Shown piece by piece: positions 41,605 through 53,212 of a DNA stretch of 64,000 nucleotides (its first letter is position 1; each line of letters starts with the position of its first letter). This DNA comes from Saposhnikovia divaricata (lineage: Eukaryota > Streptophyta > Magnoliopsida > Apiales > Apiaceae). The stretch is taken from contig CM071599.1 of NCBI GenBank assembly GCA_036435485.1, positions 7,466,803 to 7,530,802 on the forward strand, given 5' to 3'. The translations under genes were made by a program, and so were the position numbers. Below the pieces are notes generated by a model. That model saw only the letters and a list, made by a program, of their open reading frames with translations, had not been told where the DNA came from and did not search any database.

Positions 41605-41796
41605 GATGTAATTTTTGAAGAAAGCGAGGCCTAACCCTGGAAAGATCATGAGGAGACAGAAATGAGTCACGCTTTCTCTGTTCCAGAAGTGTGCGTGCAT
41701 GAAAAGAGAGATATTGATAGTCCAAGAAGACAGGATCACACAGATGATACAAGTGAAACAGAAGTCATCACACCATTATCACAACGATGAAATTCG

Positions 41797-43295
41797 ATGC
41801 TTAATAGAGATGATTATGACGATAGTGTTACTCCAAAAAACTTTAGAACACACGAAGACCTGTACAATAACACTGAAGAGATTGACATCGAGGATGAACT
41901 TCTACTCATGAGAATTGACGAACCCAGCTCATTTAATCATGCTGTGAAAGATAAAGCCTGGAGGCAAGCTATGCAAAGCGAACTAGAATCAATTGAGAAA
42001 AACGGAACATGGTAACTCACAGACCTTCCGCCAGTACACAAAGAAATTGGTTTGAAGTTGATCTTTAAACAAAAAAAGGATACAAGTGGGACGATTGTGA
42101 AGCACAAAGGTCGTTTAGTCGCTAAGGAATATGTACAAGAAAAGGGAATTGATTTTGACAAGTTTTTGCTCCCGTAACGCGTCTGGAAATAGTTTGTTTG
42201 TTATTGGCCTTGGCAGCAAAGAATTCATGGGAGGTACATCACCTTGATGTCAAGACAGCTTTTTTAAATGGCAAAATTACTGAAGAAGTATGCGTGTCTT
42301 AACCAGAGGGTTCTGTAAAAGAAGGGCAGGAGAGACGAGTCTATAAATTTCTCAAAGCTTTGTATGGTCTTAGATAAGCTCCACGGGCATGGTACTCGAA
42401 GCTAAATAAGTGTTTAGAAGGTCTTGGTTTCGTACGATGTCATTACGAACATGTGAGTACAAAGTTCGAGATGACTGATATGGGAAAGTTGAATTACTAT
42501 TTGGGTATTGAAGTTAAACAGAATACTGATTTTATTGAGTTAAAACAATCAGGTTATGTAAAGAAAGTACTCGAAAAAGCTGGTATGTCTCAATGCAATC
42601 CTTGCAAATTTCCCATGGATCCGAAAGAACACTTAACAAAAGATGAAGGTGGGAAAGCTGTGGATGCAACTCAATTTAAAAGTGTGGTGGGAGGTCTGAG
42701 GTATCTTGTTCATACCAGACCTGACATATAGCTTTTTCTGTGGGTATTGTGAGTAGATTCATGGAAAAACCAACTATTATGCACTTGAATGCAGCAAAGA
42801 CGATCCTGCGATACATTAAGGGCACGTTAGAGTATGGTTTGGTGTATACAAAGGAGGCTGGCAACAATGTTTTGACATGATACTCTAATAGTAATCTTGC
42901 AGGTCATGTTGAAGACAGAAAATCAACTGGAGGTATGGTGTTTTATTTAAAACGAGAGTCTGGTAACTTGGGTTTCACAGAAATAGCGATGCGTTGCATT
43001 ATCCTCGTGCGAAGCTGAATTCATGGCTGCCACCGCTGCTGCCTGTCAAGCAATATGGCTAAGAAATGTGTTGAAGGAACTAACATGTGAACAGATTGGT
43101 CCTGTGATAATTTATATTGACAACAAATCTACGATTGATTTGGCGAAGAATCCGGTTTTTCACGGGAGAAGCAAACATATTGATATCCGGTACCACTTCA
43201 TACGAGAATGCATTGAACGTGGGGAAGTGATATTTAAACATATCAGCAGTGAAAGACAGAGGACAAATTCTTTACAAAGGCTCTGGTTACTATGA
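41797..43295 (+). pseudogene. copia RT/RNase H remnant, YVDD block deleted
   Basis: The RT start (KAWRQAMQSELESIEKNGTW, then LVAKEYVQEKGIDFD) and the late RT (FEMTDMGKLNYYLGIEVKQ) are visible. The stretch that should carry the catalytic YVDD between them is missing at about 42450. RNase H pieces follow (CEAEFMAATAAACQAIWLRNVLKEL, then HIDIRYHFIRE). Several stops. Confidence 0.85.
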
Positions 43296-44969
43296 AGTTC
43301 GAGAGGATGAGAAACTTACTAGGTATCAAAAATCTGGATGGGCAAACTTGAAATTACGGAGGGGAATGTTGGAAGTAATTTCAAATTTGCTATAAGTTGT
43401 TGGAAGAATATTGTGATTGAAGATTTGATCGACTGAGTTATGGAGCATCTGTAGGAACAGATTGAATAGAATCAGTAGTAGTAGTAGTAAATAACCATGA
43501 CATGTAGTGTAAGGCCGTAGACTTTTTTACGTCCCATTTTGTCACCGAGCCACCCGAAAAAGAGTTGACCTACTAGGGTTCCGACAAGGGCGACCCCTGT
43601 GACTGAAGATGATACGCCGGGAGGTAAGACCCCGGGTTTCGGAGCACCTACTTTGTGGTAGTAAATGCATCCGAGTAACTTAGTGACCAAGGAAATGCTG
43701 AAGAGATCGTGTTAATTTGACTTATTTTCATTAGAAATAAAAGAAAATAAATATGGGAGTTACATATTTGATAAATATGGGAGTTACATATTTATGTAAT
43801 TATTATATTGATTATGTATTAAATATAATAAAAATGTATTAGGCAGTTACTTTTCTTATGGGGTGGAGGAAGTGGATGTATTGCCTACATATAGAGGTGT
43901 ATTCCTATTTAGAAAAAGTACTCAAAAAGAACTTGTTCAATCCTCTATCCGGAGCCCCTAAAATCAATATTATCTTTGTTTATACATAGAGTACATGTTA
44001 TATATCACAGGTATTGTTTTCTAACATTGGTATCCGAGCTAGGATGGTTCCTTCCACAATTTTATACACACGATCTCTTTCTGGGCTGGTTTTTATTGTA
44101 TGGGTTTGGTATAGTTGTTCTTGTTGCCGCTATTCATTTGGTCACATACTTATCAATAGTACTACTGTTTAAGTTTAGGATTATAATTGTTTCATATTTT
44201 ATTCTCTCATATGTCTAGTTTCCGGTCTTGGTTATTTGATTTATATGCTATTGTTTTGTTATATAATTTTTGAGTTTTTATTCTCTTTAATGCCATGCAT
44301 TGTCTTAATATAATATGGGATTTTCATGTTTTGGTTTAATTCTGTTCATGTCATATTTGTTTAGTTAGTGTATAATTTTATCAAGATTCCTTTTACTGAT
44401 TTGCTTTATATGTTTTTCTCATGCATGTTTTTCTAAGATTTTAAGTATGGTTGTTTTGTTCCATTTTACTAGTTTTTTATGTTGGTTCCTTTTTCGTTCT
44501 TACATGTCCATTTTATATTTACAATACTTCTTGTTGCTTAGTGTCTAGATTGCTTGTTTTTTTTAATATCCCTTTTATTATTTGTTTTCGTGCCATTTAT
44601 TCAAGGAGTTTTTTATATATATATATATCCTTGCCATGTTCTGTATTTTTTTTTGTTTGCCTGGGGTCATCTGATTTTATTGTGGTAATCCACTATTCTT
44701 GCTCGCTTGCCTAATATGATTCTGGTAGTTATTAGTAGTCTGCCTATATTGTTTTCGGAGTTTTTGTGATTGGTTTTTTTGTCTCTCATTGTTAAGTTTT
44801 GTATTATAAGTTTATAGTTTTGTTGATAGTTTAGCATCGCAAATAAATTTATTGTGCATAAATCGAAAATTATTGTTGAAAATGATGATGTTGTACTAGA
44901 GGAAATTTCTAGTGGTGCTCGAAATAAAGAGCAAGTATAACACCAATTTGTTGGTGTAGTCGAATGTAA

Positions 44970-45384
44970 TATTGGGAATATGATCAAGGATGTAGATGGT
45001 TGGTAGATTGATTCGGATGCGACCCGCATATTGCAAAAACTAAAAATGATTTAGTTGAGTTTGTAGAACTTAAAAAAGGAGGAGCAAATAATTTATATGA
45101 AAAATGGTACTGGCCTAAATGTGGTAGGACTCGGTACATATAGATTGGATTTTGGGAACAATATATTGGTTCTAAAAAATGTGCTATTTGTTCCCGGAAT
45201 AAGGTGTAATCTCATTTCAGTCCCCGCCTTGATTAAAAATGGATTAGAAATGCGTTTTGGTGATAATAAATTTGTAATCGAAAAAGATTATGAAATGGTT
45301 GTTGTGGGCATGTATGAACCTAAACATGGGTTGTTTCACCTTCCGACTGTAACGAAAATAAAGAATGACGAGAAATTTTTTTAA
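44970..45384 (+). pseudogene. copia protease remnant
   Basis: A broken WWIDSGAT-like segment (about 44995-45030) is followed by an open stretch 45097-45384 with LVLKNVLFVPGIRCNLISVPALIKNG, the conserved end of the copia protease domain. No integrase or RT beyond it. Confidence 0.8.
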
Positions 45385-45639
45385 AAGAAATTTTTGATGA
45401 GATTATTGATGCAAATATTGAATTAGATTCTATCGAGAAGAATGAAATCGAATCTGAATATTGGCAGTGAGCCATTGTATATGGTTGGAAGTAAAGATCG
45501 AGAATTTCACCTAAATGGGTGATTGACTTTTGTGTAGACGATAGTCTAGTATTTTATTTGTAGACATGGACATGAAATGGTGCGAGAGATTGCAAGGAAC
45601 GGGATGGAAGATTAAAAAAGAAAATTGAATCTTTAATAT

Positions 45640-45782
45640 TTTTTTTGGCAATAATGTGCTTATAAGCTTACAAATGAGTATCTATTCTAACAATTCTCGG
45701 GGATGAGCGAGGATCGAACCCATGACCTGGGTCGACAAAGGATATATCCTTAACCACTTGGGCTATCCAACCTTGCTATTAA
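45640..45782 (-). mobile_element. tRNA-derived SINE inside the copia element
   Basis: On the minus strand an A-box TAGCCCAAGTGG and a B-box GGTTCGATCC stand at tRNA spacing, ending at a T-run (45641-45648) that would be the poly(A) tail. No clean TSD. The 3' half does not form a tRNA. Confidence 0.7.
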
Positions 45783-47639
45783 TAAATGTGGAAGTTGTGA
45801 TCTACCAAAAAGAAAGAAGTTCGTTTATTGTATGGAATTTTAAAAAGAAAATATAAGGTTGACCAGAATCTTGTAAATATAAGGCCCGTCGATGCATACG
45901 TTTTTCGGAAAAAGAAGATGAGAAAATTAGAATTATTCTATTGAGAATGAATTAGACAATTGTGTATGTATATTTTGAAAAGTGGGAGTTTGTATGGAGT
46001 AGTATCAATATTTATGAATCATATGTTGTAAGTGGAAAATGATAAAATATGTTGATCGAAACTAAGTTGAAACTTAGAAATAAGGTTGAGATGGAAACTG
46101 TGGATGAAATCCCATACGTAAAGAATCCAGATTAAGAGATTGAAAAAGTAGTTGTTGGGTTTGAACTAAGAAAATATGTTTAACGCTTAAGCATTTTTAG
46201 GATGCAGAATTGCAGTTCGAAGTCAACCCTATTGGTAATGGGGAATGATGAATGTGGAAATGGAACCACTAAATGTATTATATGTACAAGTAGTCGGAAG
46301 TTCGATGTATTTTATGTGATCGATTGACTTGGCATATGTGGTTATCCTTGTGAGTCGATAGTGAAGTAATTTCTGTTGAGCCTAGTGAGAGGTTATAAGA
46401 AGGATCATGATCAAGTACTTGAAGAGTATGTTGTATAACAAATTGGTATATATATATATTAGGCAGACGTGCCTAGAGTTACTGATTATTAGAGTGTAGG
46501 TATCAAATGTGACATTGATAATAAGAATTCAACTTCGAGAGACCAATTTAATTTTGGTGGAGTTGGAGTTAGGAAAGGAAGAAACATGAATGTACTGCAA
46601 GAAGTGAAAGTGACATGATAGTCATAATCTCTAATGATATATTTGTAAATATTTTTTTAATAGAGATATTCTTGTAGAACTATTTGCCAAATATGTTGGC
46701 TAGAAAATATTGAAGTTTTGAAAATGGAATCATTCTCACGAATAGTAAGAATATAGATTTTGTGAAATGTTGGAGCTAAGAAAAATAATTGAAAATGACG
46801 TCAAATGCTATTAATATAAGTTAGTATTTATAGTCTCCACGAAAAGTGGGAGTCGGATAATTATTTGGAAATGACGTCAAGTGGGAGATGTTAATTTGAC
46901 CTACATTTTCATTAGAAATAAAAGAAAATAAATATGGGAGTTACATATTTGATAAATATGGGAGTTACATATTTATGTAATTATTATATTGATTGTGTAT
47001 TAAATGTAATAAAAATGTATTAGGCAGTTACTTTTCTTATGGGGTGGAGGAAGTGGATGTATTGCCTACATATTGTGAGGTGTTTTCCTATTTAGAAAAA
47101 GTACTCAAAAAGAACTTGTTCAATCCCCTATCCGGAATCCCTAAAATCAATATTATCTTTGTTTATACATAAAGTACATATTATATATCACATGTATTGT
47201 TTTCTAACAGATCGTACGCGTCTGTGAAAAATCCCATTCCATCTGTGAAAAATCCCATTCCAGCTATAACAATTGCAGTGAAATGGTATAGTTGAGTCTT
47301 GGCAATATCAAGTGCATTAAGCACTTGTAGCTGCTGTCGAAACTCGAACCATGGCTTGCTTAATTACTTAGATACCCGAACTTGCTGCAATAAAACAAAG
47401 AAGTCCCTTGTTATTTTCTGTTTTAGTAATGTTTGATAGAAAAAATCAAGATAAGATTCAGTTGGGTATATATACACAATTAGTACTGCATGTATGCAAG
47501 CATGAACTAATTCGATAGGCACATTTCAAATATCGATGACTTTTTGGGAAGTGGATTGATTGAGGAACTAATTCTATGGACATAAACTAAGTACTAGCCA
47601 TACATATAAACAGTTACGTAGATAAAAAATTTTCCCAAG

Positions 47640-47815
47640 TAAGTTTATATATTCAGTCAGTATCTCTGTTCTCGTAAATTTCAGAAATGAGCGAGAATCG
47701 GATCCGATCTATTCTCATAAATCTTAGAATGAGCGAGAATCGGATCCGATCTATTCTCATAAATCTTAGAATGACAAAAGATAAAGTCTTTATCACTTGA
47801 ATTATCTATTTTTTA
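47640..47815 (-). repeat. SINE-like remnant with internal duplication
   Basis: A 42-bp phrase around gaatgagcgagaatcggatcc is repeated in tandem (47680-47770). On the minus strand it resembles a tRNA B-box. It lies in the UTR intron of PHT1 copy 3. Confidence 0.45.
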
Positions 47816-47998
47816 CCATCTATAGTAGTTATAGATAAACCAGAATGTAACAAAGTTTTTAAGGAGTAAAATAGTAAATATACGGATAGAATCGAAAAAT
47901 TATACGTGCAAATGTTTGAAAGCAGAAAATGACATTTATTGTCGAACAAATTTTATTAGAAAATTTTCTACTACCACCGAAGTTAAAAAATGAAATGA

Positions 47999-49506
47999 GA
48001 GTAAAGTGCACTTTGTGTACGTGCAGTTAGGCTGTCAGACCACTTTGGATACTGGACTTTAGAAAGTACCACGGGTTATACTGGACTTTACTTTTCGTTA
48101 CATAATGTGTATCGCCGTCAAATCTGTTTAGCTCCGTTAGAAAATGCAGGGGTAAAATCATCAATATATCATCATCTTCTTCATCAACACCCTTTCCACC
48201 ATTAAAAATTTATCATACCATCAATCCATATTCTTCGTTTTCACCATTAACTCAAAACCAACATACATTACTGCATTCTTTTGATTCATAAACAATACAT
48301 AACTAGTTACTGTTCTTTAAAACCTCATTTTTTTAGTCAAAACTTGATAGAAATATGGACATGTTTCATAAGATTTCCAAGGCTATCAATGGCGATAACG
48401 ACGAAAACAAGAAGACTTTTCGAGGAAGACTTTTCGAGGAAGTGTCTTCTCTAGTATACAAAAGTTGAAACTTTACAGAACAAGCACTTCCTACAGAACT
48501 CATGAAGAGGTAATTCAGCAACCCACTCACAAGTTCCATATATTTATTCAACATCATATTTGAACTAAATTTGTTTGCTTTATTCAGGGGAATGGCAGTT
48601 GAGGATTTAAGCTCAAAACATGGTGTCCGATTAGTGATTGAGGACTATCCTTATGCAGTGGACGGGCTTGAGATATGGTCAGCAATCAAAACATAGGTTG
48701 AAGATTACTGCAACTTTTACTACAAGACCGATGACGTTGTCCAAAATGACAGTGAGCTTCAAATGTGGTGGAAAGAAGTCTGTGAACAAGGACACGGTGA
48801 CAAGAAAAATGAACCATGGTGGCCAAAAATGCAAACTCGAAAAGAGCTGATAGACTCGTGCACAATTATCATATGGATAGCTTCTGCTCTTCATGCAGCT
48901 GTCAATTTCGGCCAATTCCCTTACGCAGGATACATGCCAAACAGACCTACCATAAGCAGGAGACTCATGCCTGAGCCTGGCACTCCTGTGTTCGAAGAAC
49001 TTAAGTCAGACCCCGACCGAGTTTTCTTGAAAACAATCACAGCTCAACTCCAAACATTACTTGGCATTTCTTTGATAGAGATTTTGTCTAGGCATTCTTC
49101 AGACGAGATTTACCTCGGGCAAAGAGACAATGCTGAATGGACGAAGGACGCAGAGCCATTAAAGGCCTTTGAGAAATTCAGACAGAAGTTGAGAAAGATT
49201 GAGGAGAACATAAGTGAGATGAACAATGACAAGAAACTTAAGAACAGGGTTGGGGCAGTTGAAGTGCCTTATACATTGTTGTATCCTACTAGTGAAGGTG
49301 GGCTTACTGGTAAGGTGTTGATGAAGAAGATGATGATAAATTGACGATTTTACCCCTGCATTTTCTAACGGAGCTAAACAGATTTGACGGCGATACACAT
49401 TATGTAACGAAAAGTAAAGTCCAGTATAACCCGTGGTACTTTCTAAAGTCCAGTATCCAAAGTGGTCTGACAGCCTAACTGCATGTACACAAAGTGCACT
49501 TTACTC
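47999..49506 (+). mobile_element. Pack-MULE carrying lipoxygenase exons
   Basis: 1508 bp with long terminal inverted repeats (about 175-185 bp, nearly perfect; GAGTAAAGTGCACTTTGTG at each end) and an exact 9-bp TSD ATGAAATGA (47990-47998 and 49507-49515). These are diagnostic of a Mutator-like element. Between the repeats lies a captured host gene fragment rather than a transposase, so it is a Pack-MULE. It is inserted in the 5'UTR intron of PHT1 copy 3. Confidence 0.95.
48470..49344 (+). pseudogene. Captured lipoxygenase (LOX) gene fragment
   Basis: Exon end TEQALPTELMKR, then a 78-bp GT-AG intron (48510-48587), then GMAVEDLSSKHGVRL and a long exon with VIEDYPYAVDGLEIW, the iron-site segment ALHAAVNFGQFPYAGYMPNRP and the late EIYLGQRDNAEW. 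These are clear marks of a plant 9-LOX-type C-terminal domain. An in-frame TAG replaces the Trp after SAIKT (48691-48693). The last residues, including the terminal Ile that ligands iron, are replaced by MULE sequence after GLTGK. A segment before it (48355-48460, KISKAINGDNDENKK) weakly resembles a LOX N-terminus. The retained intron shows capture of genomic DNA, not cDNA. Confidence 0.9.
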
Positions 49507-49841
49507 ATGAAATGATAAATATATATGTATACCTGCAGCTCCCGATATGGGAAAATAATGCTACTATGTAGCCAGGGTCAGGGAGATATGAAGAACTGAA
49601 GATATTACTATTTTCGGGCAAGCGTCGTCTTATATAGGAAGATCACAAATTTCCTAGTATTTGGTAAGCAAACAGCATATAATTAGCATATTTAGGGATA
49701 TATATACCTTCTTTTGTCAACTGTTTCCCTCCGTACGTAACATATTTTATAAACTCCACCAGTTCATTATCAACAGTACTTCATGAATTAGCAACAGGTG
49801 CAAATTAATAAATTAATAAGTTTGACAAATTTGCTTTGCTG

Positions 49842-49985
49842 TTTTTTTTTTTTTTTTGAATATTTTGGCTTATAACCTTTTACAATGAATATCTGTTCAT
49901 TGACAAATCTCGTGGTAAGCGAGTATCGAACCCAGAATCTCTGGATCGACTAGAGGTAAGCTCAACCAACTGAGCCACCTCAACT
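49842..49985 (-). mobile_element. tRNA-derived SINE with TSD
   Basis: Minus strand: A-box TGGCTCAGTTGG and B-box GGGTTCGATACTC, with a long poly(A) tail (T-run 49841-49857). The flanks both carry CTTTGCTGTTTT (near 49833 and 49988). It interrupts the upstream region of PHT1 copy 3 and is absent at the matching place of copy 2 (near 38335), so it post-dates the duplication. Confidence 0.85.
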
Positions 49986-49989
49986 TACT

Positions 49990-51553
49990 TTGCTGTTTTC
50001 TTTTAATATACATCTAAGTATCTAACGCTAAATTAAATTGAGAGTAAGTAAAATATCGTTGACATAATTGATCTGCAAAATTAATATGGTTAAATATAAA
50101 AGAACCAATATTCTGCATAAATTCTTTAGAACTCCAGTGCAAAGAATTAGAAAATATATGTGTGTGAACGTCTGAACGAAGAGACGGTAGGTATCGTTAT
50201 AACTTATTACCAAGGAAAAATGGTTCCTTCTAGCACAATTGTTGGATAAAATATCCAAAATGATTTTATATTTAAAAAACTTTAAATTAATACATTGAGA
50301 CTTTACATCAGTTAGCGCTTAATTTGTAAATAATCGTAAAACATCACTTAATATTGGGGATTTTTAACAATTCTTTTCAAATTCATGTTATGGAAAAATA
50401 AGATTTTATTTTACATTTTATTATGTTATTTAAGGGCTTTTTTTCCAATTACAGGCATTAAAATTATAATTTATGCTATAAAGTATCAGCAACCTTAAAT
50501 AGTTGTTAATTGTGAGAGCTAGGGAACAATTAGATTAAGCTTTAAACTAATTTATGCAATTAACATGATATCACTTATTAATATTCATTAATATAGTATT
50601 CTATGTCAATTTGACAGTATTCTAAAATCGTTCGATTTTTTAAAAATCGTCGATAAATTGTTAATAAACATTTGACCGATTCGATTTTCAAAATCCAATT
50701 TATCGTTATGAAATAATTTTATATGGTATATTATATTATAAATTAAATTAATATATTAATATTATTAAAAATATTAAAATTTATCCGATTTTGTTCCGAT
50801 TTCTCATTCCGATAAATTCCGATTTAGCGATAAATCGCTATTAGATACCTAAACCGATTTATTCCGATTTCCGAAATCTACAACCATGCAATTTGACAAT
50901 AAACACAGCTTATTAAATCAGAAAATAAAATCATTTTTAAAATTTTAAATTATTTGTTAGATAATTCAAACAGCCTTGTACTAAAAATAATCCCAGTTCC
51001 AGTTCCCCAGCTGACAAGCACGATCAATAAACTTTTGCGGCAACCTGTATAAGCATTTATATAAGCAATGGGAGATCCAGAGTAAAGCTATTAAAGTCAG
51101 CCCTTTAATTTGGATTAACTTAATTCAAGTACCCTTTTGTGCAGATGAATAGTCACATTTAAATTAATTACACCAAAAATAGCCATATTGTGTTGCAAGC
51201 TGAATATAAAAAACGAAAATGAACTAATCGATTGAGTTAATGATTATGAGATTAAGTGAAATCATAGCAATATTTGAGTACATTTTAATATAATAATAAC
51301 TATTATATTAGTTTATTGATATTAAAATATATAATTTAAAAATAACTTTTAATTAAATTGAATTTTGAAATCAAATCGGTAAATATTTTTTAAAAATTTA
51401 TCCATACAACAATAAGAGTCGCTAATAACATACGTTTATATCTTACACCCTAGCAAATATAATATTTTTGTTAATAATTTATTTTTGTGGGGAAAAATAA
51501 ATAAATGTGTGCTTGAAACTTTATAAAGTCCACTCTTACACTTTAGACTTAAT
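49990..51553. other. Upstream region of PHT1 copy 3 (duplicated block), no gene
   Basis: AT-rich. The left part to about 51130 aligns in patches with 38330-39060. A stretch at 50620-50885 is rich in ccgattt/aaatcgg words and is absent from copy 2's flank, so it is probably another small insertion. I could not fix its ends. Confidence 0.5.
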
Positions 51554-51907
51554 TAATATTTTAGTGAATATATAGGTCCCACTTCTCTCTCGAAACCCTA
51601 TTCTCTTCAAGAGCCGCATCCCTTTGTTTTGTCTCAAGCTAGTCGAGGGGCTTCCACGGGGTTTTCTCGTGGAAAGCCCCAATCACTTAATTTTCTTTTG
51701 TTTTCGTTAATTTGTATTCAATAAAATCCAATTTTTTGGGTGTTTATGTGTCTCTTCTTTTAGAGTGTGTGTTTTGTCTCTCCATTTGAGGTGTTTTGTT
51801 ATGTTTTTGTTTAGTTATGTTTGGTTTCATTCGGTGTTGGATCTATCGAAAATGGTTTTGTGGATGTTTTTGGGATCTGGAAAGCCCGCATCGAAGTTGG
51901 GACGGTG

Positions 51908-52520
51908 TGTTAGGGTCGCGCAACACCCATTAACTCCACATTAGTATGATATTGTCTGTTCTGGGCCGTGGCCACGTCCGCACGGATTTGTTTTTGGGCT
52001 CCTCCCAAAAGGCCTCATACTAATGGAGTTGTTTTTGCTGCTTATATTCAAGATAACTATTCTTTATCTTAACGATGTGGGACTTGGTTTGACACCCACT
52101 CTACAATCTCCCCTCAATCCAAGAACCACCAATCTTGTGACCCTTATACCGCCGCTATTCATCTGTGGCTCCTCATCATGAGGGACACGCCGCCCGACCA
52201 CCTCAGTGTTAGGAAAACTTTCGACACAAGCCATCCAATATCTCCATCGTAGTTTTGGAGAGCCTCCCACACCACACAACTTGCAGCCCGCAACCCCAGG
52301 ATCAACTTCTTAACCATCGGCTCTGATACCACTTGTTAGGGTCGCGCAACACCAATTAACTTCACATTAGTATGATATTGTCTGCTCTGGGCCGTGGTCA
52401 CGCCCGCACGGATTTGTTTTTGGGCTCCCCCCAAAAGGCCCCATACTAATGGAGTTGTTTTGGCTGCTTATATTCAAGATAACTATTCTTTATCTTAACG
52501 ATGTGGGACTTGGATTGACA
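51908..52520 (-). mobile_element. TRIM (terminal-repeat retrotransposon in miniature)
   Basis: Two direct repeats of 187 bp (51908-52094 and 52334-52520), which on the minus strand run TGTCAA...TAACA and differ at about ten positions. The 239-bp internal part ends at the right with ggctctgataccactt (52318-52333), i.e. a minus-strand TGGTATCAGAGCC primer site, so the element is minus-strand. No coding capacity. No TSD was found, so one edge may have been altered. Confidence 0.85.
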
Positions 52521-53212
52521 CCTTCAGGACCGAGCTCGAAGTAGCGCCCATCTCTGCGAAAGTTAGAGAAGGGAGGCTGAGATGGTTCGGCCACGTCCGT
52601 AGGAGGCGGCCGGAAGCTCCAGTGCGAAGGGTTGAGAGTCTTTCGGTTGATGGGTTGAGGAGGAGAGGCAGACCGAGGAGGTCTTGGGAAGAGCAGCTTC
52701 GATTGGATTTGAAGACTTTGAACCTCAATGAGACCTTGACCGCTGACAGGTGTGCGTGGAGGCGGCAAATCAGAGTGGTGGACTCTCTTCTAGGGGACGG
52801 CTCTATAGTGGAGAACCTCAGAGTTGGGTTGTCTCGGATGACATTATCTTAGGAGTTTGGCTTTTGCCGTTTTATTTCCCCATTTTCATTTATTATGTCT
52901 ACTTGCTTGTGTTTTCCCGTTATGTGCAGGTGATAGGAGCTTCGCATGGTGATTCCTAGTGGCATGGTAGGTAAGTCCCCTGTGTAGAAAGCCAGGGGCT
53001 CAGGTACTGTTGTGAACGTTGTCGTATATATTTTAGTTTCCTTTATATGTATCACACACCGTATATGTCGTGCACATAGCCGAGGGTCTCCACGGAAACA
53101 GCCTCCCTACCCTAAAAAGTGGGGGCATGGTCTGCGTACAACCTGCCCTCCCCAGACCCTGCTCTGAGCGGGAAATACTGGGTATGTTTGGTTTGGTTTG
53201 GTTTGGTTTCTA
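52521..53212 (+). mobile_element. 3' end of an RTE-type LINE
   Basis: An open stretch (52525-52852) carries the C-terminal end of a LINE reverse transcriptase polyprotein (LRWFGHVRRRPEAPVRRVE, then RRRGRPRRSWEEQLRLDL). It is followed by the characteristic 3'UTR (gccgagggtctccacgg, then ggtctgcgtacaacctgccctcc) and a (TTTGG)n microsatellite tail at 53186-53209. RTE-clade plant LINEs have this arrangement. It is 5'-truncated at the TRIM edge. Confidence 0.8.

Larger units (their letters stand above)
39062..43490 (+). mobile_element. Degenerate Ty1/copia retrotransposon
   Basis: The 5' LTR (about 39062-39347, TG...CA) is followed by a primer site TTGGTATCAGAGC (39352-39364, initiator-Met tRNA type). 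A polypurine stretch (acggagggga, 43356-43365) precedes a 3' LTR that begins at 43367 and is cut off after about 120 bp at 43490, where PHT1 copy 3 sequence begins. There is no TSD. The domains are in copia order (gag, protease, integrase, RT, RNase H) but broken by many stops and frameshifts. The missing LTR end shows a deletion that also removed the 3' part of the neighbouring PHT1 copy. Confidence 0.9.
43710..47209 (+). mobile_element. Non-autonomous Ty1/copia element inside PHT1 copy 3
   Basis: 3500 bp with 317-bp and 321-bp LTRs (43710-44026 and 46889-47209; TGTTAATTTGAC...TTTTCTAACA) that are highly similar. TSD GATCG (43705-43709 and 47210-47214). The primer site tggtatccgagct lies just inside the left LTR, and the polypurine tract aagtgggaga precedes the right one. 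Only a protease/pre-integrase remnant is recognisable (45000-45384), so it needs proteins from another element to move. Confidence 0.92.
43491..49740 (-). pseudogene. PHT1 copy 3, truncated and split pseudogene
   Basis: Pieces collinear with copy 2 on the minus strand: promoter and first UTR exon (about 49530-49740), UTR intron, codons 1 to about 42 (47350-47210), then codons about 43-110 (43709-43491). The first piece is split from the UTR exon by a Pack-MULE. The coding pieces are split by a copia element. The remaining ~430 codons are gone. It also has a 7-base insertion straight after the start (frameshift) and a 21-bp direct duplication (atctgtgaaaaatcccattcc, 47220-47260). It is a dead duplicate of copy 2. 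Confidence 0.9.

Noticed and set aside
45690..45782. Apparent tRNA gene on the minus strand
   Set aside because: The A and B boxes are good, but no acceptor stem closes and the element sits inside a retrotransposon. Treated as a SINE.
49880..49985. Apparent tRNA gene (A and B boxes)
   Set aside because: The flanking target duplication and poly(A) tail show a SINE. The sequence does not fold into a full cloverleaf.
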